Source: a virus. Taken from it: a stretch of DNA of 23,015 bases. The stretch covers positions 1-23,015 of IMG/VR virus record IMGVR_UViG_3300044675_004686. The stretch is one strand, 5' to 3'. The stretch's first letter is position 1. Every line of letters begins with the position of its first letter. The position numbers and the translations under genes were made by a program. Positions 1 to 5,301 of the stretch are shown here, one piece after another. The notes below the pieces were generated by a model that saw only the letters and a program-made list of their open reading frames with translations, did not search any database and had not been told where the DNA came from.

Positions 1-90
1 TTTCGTCGAATGATCTCCGAGGGTGTTGACATCCCTGACGACATCTTCAATATCCAGCCCTTTATCCGTGCGTCGATCGTAAAAGCTTAA
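1..90 (+). CDS. 3' end of an unidentified upstream gene (partial)
   Basis: The first frame is open from the window edge to a TAA at 88-90, giving 29 residues that end FIRASIVKA; the other two forward frames hit stops within the first 30 bases. Codon choice (ATC, GAC, CCC) resembles the genes that follow. Too little is visible to name a family. It lies 72 bases upstream of the probable ssDNA-binding gene on the same strand, so it probably belongs to the replication block. The start lies outside the window. Confidence 0.7.
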   Translation, partial: FRRMISEGVDIPDDIFNIQPFIRASIVKA

Positions 91-97
91 AAAATCG

Positions 98-130
98 TCT
101 GTCCACGTGGATCGGGGCACACCGGACAGA
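98..130 (+). terminator. candidate hairpin after the upstream gene
   Basis: TCTGTCC at 98-104 is the exact reverse complement of GGACAGA at 124-130, leaving a 19-base loop that itself holds the palindrome CCACGTGG (103-110). Only four T follow (131-134). It begins eight bases after the stop of the partial gene and ends about 30 bases before the next ATG. It could be a weak terminator, an mRNA-processing or stabilising hairpin, or a protein-binding site; the large loop and short T run argue against an efficient terminator. Confidence 0.35.
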
Positions 131-162
131 TTTTCAACCGCCCCTGTTTTTAAGGAAATCAA

Positions 163-930
163 ATGGCTACCAACAAAAAAGCTGAAGTTGCAGTGAAAGA
201 AGAAGGCGCACTGGCATTCTCGCAAGAGGCACCAGCCTATCTGAATCAAGGCTCCGCTCGTGGATCGGAAGAGGTCAAAGCCTCCGACATCGTTCTGCCC
301 CGACTCGAAATCGTCCAAGCACTCTCCCCCATCAAGGAAGTGAACGACGACGCTCGTGAGGGCTACCTGTTCAATAGCGTCACCCAAGCCGTGATCGGCG
401 AGTTGATGTACTTCGTCCCCGTTTACTACCGTATGGAGTATCTGGTCTGGAAAGATCAAGACCAAGGTGGTGGCTTCTTCGGTTCGTTCAACAACCAGAA
501 GGAAGCGGAAGACCGCAAAGCTCAGGCAGTCGCTGAGGGCGAGAACCCTGAGCACATCGAGATTGTCGATACCCCTGTGCAGTACGGCATCCACGTGCTG
601 GAAAGTGGCGAGATCGAGCAGATCGTGATTTCTATGGCCAAGACCAAATCTAAGGTCTCACGTAAATGGAACGCCATGATCCAGATCGCTGGCGGTGACC
701 GATTCAGCCGTGTTTACAAGATCACCACGTTTCGTGACGAGAACAAGAAGGGCCAAAAGTTCTTCAACTTCGTCGTGCAACCCGCTGGTTACACTCCCGA
801 GCGTATTTACCATGAAGCCGAGAAGATGTACGAGGTGCTCAAGACTCAGGATTTCCGCGTTGCTCACGAGACCGTGTTCGAAGCGGACGGATCCGACCAC
901 CCAACGACCGCCGACCGAGGCGAACTCTAA
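163..930 (+). CDS. probable phage ssDNA-binding-type protein
   Basis: 255 residues, starting at the ATG at 163, which is preceded by TAAGGAAATCAA, a fair Shine-Dalgarno site. The N-terminal 45 residues are rich in charged and small residues and probably flexible. A beta-rich core follows, from the segment VLPRLEIVQALSP through YFVPVYYRMEYLVW to the region around residue 215, and the C-terminus is mildly acidic. Phage proteins of this general build that lie just upstream of a DNA polymerase are usually annotated as ssDNA-binding or hypothetical replication proteins. No catalytic motif is visible. It is followed directly by two hairpin terminators, so it may be expressed at a different, higher level than the polymerase operon, as expected for a stoichiometric ssDNA-binding protein. 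That it is a real gene is very likely; the function is an inference. Confidence 0.75.
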   Translation: MATNKKAEVAVKEEGALAFSQEAPAYLNQGSARGSEEVKASDIVLPRLEIVQALSPIKEVNDDAREGYLFNSVTQAVIGELMYFVPVYYRMEYLVWKDQDQGGGFFGSFNNQKEAEDRKAQAVAEGENPEHIEIVDTPVQYGIHVLESGEIEQIVISMAKTKSKVSRKWNAMIQIAGGDRFSRVYKITTFRDENKKGQKFFNFVVQPAGYTPERIYHEAEKMYEVLKTQDFRVAHETVFEADGSDHPTTADRGEL

Positions 931-948
931 ACCCTTTCCTCCCCCCTC

Positions 949-982
949 CCCCGCAAACTTTGCAGTTGCCAGCGGGGTTTTT
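949..982 (+). terminator. first of two tandem terminator hairpins
   Basis: CCCCGC at 949-954 pairs with GCGGGG at 972-977. Inside the loop AACT (956-959) can pair with AGTT (964-967) around TTGC, so the structure is two stacked stems with unpaired bases between them. Five T follow at 978-982. It starts about 20 bases after the stop of the preceding gene, where a Rho-independent terminator would be expected. Confidence 0.6.
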
Positions 983-983
983 G

Positions 984-1011
984 CCTCCAGCCTTCGGGCT
1001 GGGGGTTTTTT
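984..1011 (+). terminator. strong Rho-independent terminator
   Basis: A nine-pair stem, 984-992 with 997-1005 and one G-U pair, closed by a TTCG tetraloop and followed by six T (1006-1011). This is a textbook intrinsic terminator. It comes one base after the T run of the previous hairpin and ends 19 bases before the DNA polymerase ATG, leaving almost no room for a separate promoter and leader. Confidence 0.9.
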
Positions 1012-1030
1012 CAGACAATAGATCAATAGC

Positions 1031-2860
1031 ATGTTCCCACGAATTCCCCCAAAAGCGCCTATCGGTTTCGACTACGAGACCAGTGGGCTGAATTATTGGC
1101 ACCCAGATTTTCGCGTCATTGGCGTCTCAGTCGCCGTTGGCCAAGAGGGTTGGTATTGGGATCTCCGGACCACCCCCAACGTTGTTCCATTCCTGCGTGA
1201 CCTATTGGTCAACCGGGTAGTCGCGGCACATAATGCCCAATTTGAAGTCCAGTGTACCCGAGTACTCGGAATTGACCCAAGAGGGGTTGACTGGTACTGT
1301 ACAATGGTCAATCAGTGCTTAATTGACGAGCACCTCATGTCTTACGCTCTCGCGTCTGTCGCCCGAGCCAACGGGATCGACACGAAGAAGGACGAGCACC
1401 TAGAGGCTATCCGAGCCGCGATGGGATGGAAAAACGCCGCCGAGGTACTCGCCCGGTTCTCCGAGGTACCTCCCGATATCGCCGCCCCCTACGGCATCTC
1501 AGACTCTCTCGACGCACTTCGGATCTACGAGAAGCACCTGCCCGAGATTCAGCGTCAAGACCTCCAGCGAGTGTCGAAGCTTGAAATGGACCTGCTCCCC
1601 GTATTGGCCGACATGTCTTGGCACGGGGTCCGTGTTGATCTGGAAGCAGCGCACGCCGCGATCCCAGCGTTGGATGCGAAAGAACTGGAGTTGCAGCGCG
1701 AAGTAGACGAGATCGTCGGCGTTCCGTTCAACGTCAACTCGTCACCCCAGATCCGCGACTTCTTCAAGCCCGAGCCAGTCAACCGCTTTCAATGGAAGTT
1801 GATCGACGGTACGCTCGTGGGACCGACAAAAGGCGGAAAAGGCCCATCACTGGACCAGAACGCGATGCGGGAAATTAAGCACCCGTTGGCCGCGAAGATT
1901 CTGGATCTCCGCAAGACGATCAAGCTCCGCGACACGTTTATCCGAGGCCACGTAATCGGGAGTGCAGATCCAGACGGGTACGTCCACACGTCGTTCAACC
2001 AGACCCGCAACGATGCGGACGCTGGGACTGTAACCGGACGGCTGTCTTCGACCGACCCGGCGCTGCAGCAGATCACCAAACGGGACAAAGGCAACGCGGC
2101 CATCCTTCGCGCCATGTTCATGCCCGACCGTGACCACACTTGGCTTTGTGCCGACTATTCTCAAGTCGATTTCCGCTGTGGTGCTCACCTCCAGAATGAC
2201 CCTGCTGTGATTGCCGCCTATCTGGAGAACCCAGCACTCGATTACCATCAAGTAGTCTCCGACATGACGGGGATCCCGAGGAATCCGGCTTACGCTGGCG
2301 CTCCGAACACGAAGCAGTTGAATCTCGGTCTGTCTTTCGGTGCTGGTCAAGGCAAACTCGGGTTCATGATGGGCATGCCGTACGAGGTGCGAGAGTACAA
2401 GGGTAAAATGCAGTACGTGCCGGGACCAGAGGCGGTGGCGGTATTCGAACTGTACCACCGGAAGCTCCCAGCGGTCAAGGAATTTATGAAGCGTGCCGAG
2501 AACGTGGCGAAAGAGTCGGGGTACGTTAAGACCCAGATCGGTCGTAGACTCAGGTTCCCGAGAGGGCTTGGAGCGCACAAGGCCGCTGGATTCCTATATC
2601 AAGCGTACGCGGCTGACATCCACAAGGCCGGGTTGATCATGGTGGACGCCGCAATCCGGGAAATGGGACTACCTGCACGACTGATGTTGTCAGTGCACGA
2701 TGAGATTGGCGTTTCGATGCCGATAGATGATGACGTGAAGAACGTGATTGTCAAGAACTATACCGACTTCAATAGTGAAGCTTCACCTATCCAGATGCGG
2801 GTGCCGATCGCGGCCAGCGCTGACTATGGTGTTAATTGGTATGAAGCAAGTAAAAACTGA
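1031..2860 (+). CDS. dpoZ: family A DNA polymerase with 3'-5' exonuclease, DpoZ type
   Basis: 609 residues. The N-terminal DEDD exonuclease domain shows Exo I D14/E16 in FDYETSGL, Exo II at N68-E72 (HNAQFE, with Glu where Asp is usual) and Exo III Y154/D158. The polymerase domain follows: TGRLSS, motif A DYSQVDFR (D375-R382), motif B around K428 (TKQLNLGLSFG) and motif C VHDE (555-558). There is no 5'-3' nuclease domain. Motifs A and B depart from E. coli Pol I: Asp for the Glu710 steric gate, Leu for Phe762, Phe for Tyr766, and no Arg four residues before the motif B Lys. The catalytic Asp residues of motifs A and C remain. It lies 14 bases upstream of purZ, and polymerases in this position are the DpoZ group that copies with dZTP. 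Its preference for dZTP is inferred from context. The ATG has no obvious Shine-Dalgarno sequence. Confidence 0.92.
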   Translation: MFPRIPPKAPIGFDYETSGLNYWHPDFRVIGVSVAVGQEGWYWDLRTTPNVVPFLRDLLVNRVVAAHNAQFEVQCTRVLGIDPRGVDWYCTMVNQCLIDEHLMSYALASVARANGIDTKKDEHLEAIRAAMGWKNAAEVLARFSEVPPDIAAPYGISDSLDALRIYEKHLPEIQRQDLQRVSKLEMDLLPVLADMSWHGVRVDLEAAHAAIPALDAKELELQREVDEIVGVPFNVNSSPQIRDFFKPEPVNRFQWKLIDGTLVGPTKGGKGPSLDQNAMREIKHPLAAKILDLRKTIKLRDTFIRGHVIGSADPDGYVHTSFNQTRNDADAGTVTGRLSSTDPALQQITKRDKGNAAILRAMFMPDRDHTWLCADYSQVDFRCGAHLQNDPAVIAAYLENPALDYHQVVSDMTGIPRNPAYAGAPNTKQLNLGLSFGAGQGKLGFMMGMPYEVREYKGKMQYVPGPEAVAVFELYHRKLPAVKEFMKRAENVAKESGYVKTQIGRRLRFPRGLGAHKAAGFLYQAYAADIHKAGLIMVDAAIREMGLPARLMLSVHDEIGVSMPIDDDVKNVIVKNYTDFNSEASPIQMRVPIAASADYGVNWYEASKN

Positions 2861-2874
2861 AAGGAAACTGTAAA

Positions 2875-3921
2875 ATGCCTCACAAAATCGATATGGTACT
2901 GGATTTCCAGTACGGTTCCACCGGAAAAGGCTTGATCGCTGGCTACCTTGCCAAGCGCAATAGCTACGACACTGCAATCTGTGCTTTCGCCACAAATGCG
3001 GGTCACACGTACATCGACGAAGAACGCGGTATTCACGTCATGACTCAGCAACTGCCAACGGCCATCACCAGCCCCTCAGTGCGGACAATTCTGATCGGAC
3101 CCGGATCCGCCATTCACCTGCAGACCCTGCAAGAAGAAATCGCCCGATACGCGCCTTTCCTCGAAGGCAAGCAGGTTCTGATTCACCCGCACGCTGCTGT
3201 AGTGGAAGATTATCATGCCGAGTTCGAAATGTCGGACGGTCGCACCAAGATGGGGTCGACCGCAAAAGGCGTGGGTGAAGCTTACATCGAGCGAATCCGC
3301 CGAAATCCCCAAAATCCGAATACGATCGGCCACAGGGTCTCGACAGCGGACGCTCTCTATGGTATGATCGCCACTCCAGAGGAGTACCGGGACGCTCTCG
3401 CCGCCGCCGAATCAGTGATCGTCGAAGGCGCTCAGGGCTATTCTTTATCAATGTACCACGGCCAATACCCATACACCACGTCACGCGACGTAACCCCATG
3501 GCAAGTGGCAGCAGATTGCGGGTTACCTTATCGTTGGGCTTCTTACATTCAGGTAATCGGCACGTTACGCACTTTCCCGATTCGGGTTAGCAATCGCGAC
3601 GGATCCTCTGGACCTCATTATCCCGACCAAGTGGAGTTGAAGTGGGAAGATATCGGCATTCAGCCAGAATTGACAACAGTGACCAAGCTACCGCGACGGA
3701 TCTTCTCGTTCAGCCAACAGCAACTGCAGGAAGCCTTGTTCCACTGTGGCGGCTATTGGAATACCCGGCTGTTCCTAAACTTCGCCAACTACGTGACCGA
3801 CAAAGAGTTGCTCACTGAAATGATCAAGATGATCGAGTCCCCCACCCGGATGAACATGAATAACGCCAAAGTGGCTTGGATCGGTAACGGTCCAGATGAT
3901 AAGGATGTGGTAGCGTTATGA
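2875..3921 (+). CDS. purZ: PurZ, 2-aminodeoxyadenylosuccinate synthetase
   Basis: 348 residues in the adenylosuccinate synthetase (PurA) fold, shorter than bacterial PurA (about 430). The N-terminal motif is QYGSTGKG (12-19) where PurA has QWGDEGKG: the catalytic Asp is Ser15 and the next Glu is Thr16. The Ser is the hallmark of phage PurZ, which joins aspartate to dGMP rather than to IMP. Other family motifs remain: NAGHT with H44, GSTAKG (127-132), VEGAQG (183-188), HGQYPYTTS, and LPRR (272-275). The product, N6-succino-2-aminodeoxyadenylate, would be cleaved by host PurB to dZMP and then phosphorylated by host kinases. AAGGA lies nine bases before the ATG. The gene overlaps mazZ by four bases (ATGA). 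Identification is strong because the key substitution and all three partner genes are present. Confidence 0.96.
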   Translation: MPHKIDMVLDFQYGSTGKGLIAGYLAKRNSYDTAICAFATNAGHTYIDEERGIHVMTQQLPTAITSPSVRTILIGPGSAIHLQTLQEEIARYAPFLEGKQVLIHPHAAVVEDYHAEFEMSDGRTKMGSTAKGVGEAYIERIRRNPQNPNTIGHRVSTADALYGMIATPEEYRDALAAAESVIVEGAQGYSLSMYHGQYPYTTSRDVTPWQVAADCGLPYRWASYIQVIGTLRTFPIRVSNRDGSSGPHYPDQVELKWEDIGIQPELTTVTKLPRRIFSFSQQQLQEALFHCGGYWNTRLFLNFANYVTDKELLTEMIKMIESPTRMNMNNAKVAWIGNGPDDKDVVAL

Positions 3922-4304
3922 ACCAAATCGAAATGGAACTCGACCTGACTATCGGGGATCTGGAAGTTGAAAACCGAATCCTTCGTGCCCGTAACCGCCG
4001 ACTCGAAGACGAGAACCCGCACGATATCGACGTGTTGTCGGGCACCGTGTTTCAATGGGCGAACGAGGCATTTCCACACCGTACTGACGCTAGTATGTTT
4101 CTCAAGATGTATGAAGAGATCGGTGAGGTAATCCGGTCCGGTGGTGACCGATTGGAAGTCGCCGACTTGTTCATCCTGATCCTCGATTATGCGAAACGTA
4201 AAAATATCGCACTCAGTGATGCGATCGGCGAGAAGCTGGAAATTAACCGCAACCGTGACTGGAAGCTGAACGCTAACGGCACAATGAGCCACAAGGAGAA
4301 ATAA
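3918..4304 (+). CDS. mazZ: MazZ, MazG-like dGTP pyrophosphohydrolase
   Basis: 128 residues. The first 30 form a charged, probably coiled-coil helix. The MazG-type all-alpha NTP pyrophosphohydrolase core follows, with metal ligands in EEIGE (E66, E67, E70) and EVADL (E80, D83). A KxxxNxxRxW signature (K106, N110, R113, W115) sits near the C-terminus. In characterised Z-DNA phages MazZ converts dGTP (and dATP) to the monophosphate, which supplies dGMP for PurZ and lowers competing nucleotides. Its ATG overlaps the purZ stop and there is no well-spaced Shine-Dalgarno site, so translation is probably coupled to purZ. Two bases separate it from datZ. Activity on dGTP is inferred from family and position. 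Confidence 0.92.
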   Translation: MNQIEMELDLTIGDLEVENRILRARNRRLEDENPHDIDVLSGTVFQWANEAFPHRTDASMFLKMYEEIGEVIRSGGDRLEVADLFILILDYAKRKNIALSDAIGEKLEINRNRDWKLNANGTMSHKEK

Positions 4305-4306
4305 TC

Positions 4307-4846
4307 ATGGATGACTTTCGCGTAGATGTAGATATCGATCCGGGACTGGAAGCAGTGACTCGATTCCAGTCGATCAAACGTTGGCATATGATCGACACCA
4401 CCCGCACGCAGTCGATCGCTGAGCATTCGGCGAATGTGGCACTACTGGCCTACCATATCAGTATCACCGCCCCGGCAGGATACTTCGGTTCTGGAGAGGC
4501 TGCGCTGGCCCCAGCACTGTTCCATGATTTGCCTGAAGTATTTTGTGGCGACATTCCGACCCATACGAAAAAGCATCTAACTGGTTTAAAGGAGTTAGAA
4601 GAGCGCTTGACGCCCCCGGAATTCCGATATGAGGTGGATGAAAAAATAGCCGCCTTGGTTAAGCTCTGCGATCTCGCGGACGGAATCCGGTTCATCGAGC
4701 GTTATGGCGTGGATCGAGTCGCCATTTTTGCTACTGACGGACTACGCATCCAGATGTCAGCCAAATTATTACGTGCTCGTGCAGCTTGGCCAACGCACGT
4801 GTTCGAACACGTTAACGACAAAATCCAGACCTACGTGTCTCAATGA
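4307..4846 (+). CDS. datZ: DatZ, HD-domain dATP triphosphohydrolase
   Basis: 179 residues, close to cyanophage S-2L DatZ and to the YfbR-like HD hydrolases. The metal-binding set is complete: H40 in SIAEHS, H73-D74 in LFHDLPE, and D122 in LCDLADG. The conserved GDIPTHTKK segment follows the HD pair. DatZ removes triphosphate from dATP, keeping adenine out of the phage DNA while dZTP accumulates. AAGGAG at 4293-4298 precedes the ATG by eight bases, the best ribosome binding site in this operon. The stop overlaps the next ATG (ATGA). A general dNTPase role cannot be excluded from sequence, but the position beside purZ and mazZ makes DatZ the clear choice. Confidence 0.94.
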   Translation: MDDFRVDVDIDPGLEAVTRFQSIKRWHMIDTTRTQSIAEHSANVALLAYHISITAPAGYFGSGEAALAPALFHDLPEVFCGDIPTHTKKHLTGLKELEERLTPPEFRYEVDEKIAALVKLCDLADGIRFIERYGVDRVAIFATDGLRIQMSAKLLRARAAWPTHVFEHVNDKIQTYVSQ

Positions 4847-5301
4847 ACAAGCTGGAACTCGAATTCCGCAAACGCTTGTGCGACAAAATGGCAGGTCGCT
4901 GGCTCGTGGCCATTCACGTGGAAAACCACCTGAATCCGGGAGTCCCCGACTTGTCTTATGTGATGCTGGACCAGTTCAAGCCGATCTACGAAACTGGATG
5001 GCTTGAACTCAAGGCAGCTGAACATCGAGCGGTTCCAAAATTCGAGGTGGAACCCTCCCAACATAACTGGATGCGACGCTATGCCCACCGTGTCCCTACG
5101 CATTTTTTGGTCTTGGTCGGTACGCGATGCTACCTGCTAGACGGAAAAGTACACTCACTCTTGATCGGATCAGTGACACTGGAACAGTTACAGGAGTGGG
5201 CGATAGTGGCGTTTGAAGAACAAGAATTAATACAGACGCTCCCAATAATTTTAAAGGGTTTGACCCAGAGGGGTGATGATGGAACTGAAAGAGTTATATA
5301 A
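4843..5301 (+). CDS. VRR-NUC-like PD-(D/E)XK nuclease
   Basis: 152 residues with the motifs of VRR-NUC/PD-(D/E)XK phage nucleases: GVPD at 33-36, WLELK with E55 and K57, and a downstream Gln in PSQHNW (Q73). Such proteins are small endonucleases, and some relatives resolve branched DNA. It overlaps datZ by four bases and the primase-helicase by about 23, and its start lacks a clear Shine-Dalgarno site, so it is translated as part of the operon. Likely roles are resolving replication or recombination intermediates, or degrading host DNA; the sequence does not decide between them. It is not part of the known Z pathway, but it must act in a cell that holds both A-DNA and Z-DNA. Confidence 0.85.
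   Translation: MNKLELEFRKRLCDKMAGRWLVAIHVENHLNPGVPDLSYVMLDQFKPIYETGWLELKAAEHRAVPKFEVEPSQHNWMRRYAHRVPTHFLVLVGTRCYLLDGKVHSLLIGSVTLEQLQEWAIVAFEEQELIQTLPIILKGLTQRGDDGTERVI

Noticed and set aside
26-53. Possible sigma-70 promoter: TTGACA at 26-31 with CAATAT at 48-53
   Set aside because: The -35 is perfect but the -10 matches only three of six bases, spacing is 16, and it lies inside the end of a coding region; chance is likely.
1847-2578. 243-codon open frame on the - strand inside the polymerase gene
   Set aside because: It lies opposite strong family A polymerase motifs, has no ribosome site and no recognisable protein; an antisense shadow.
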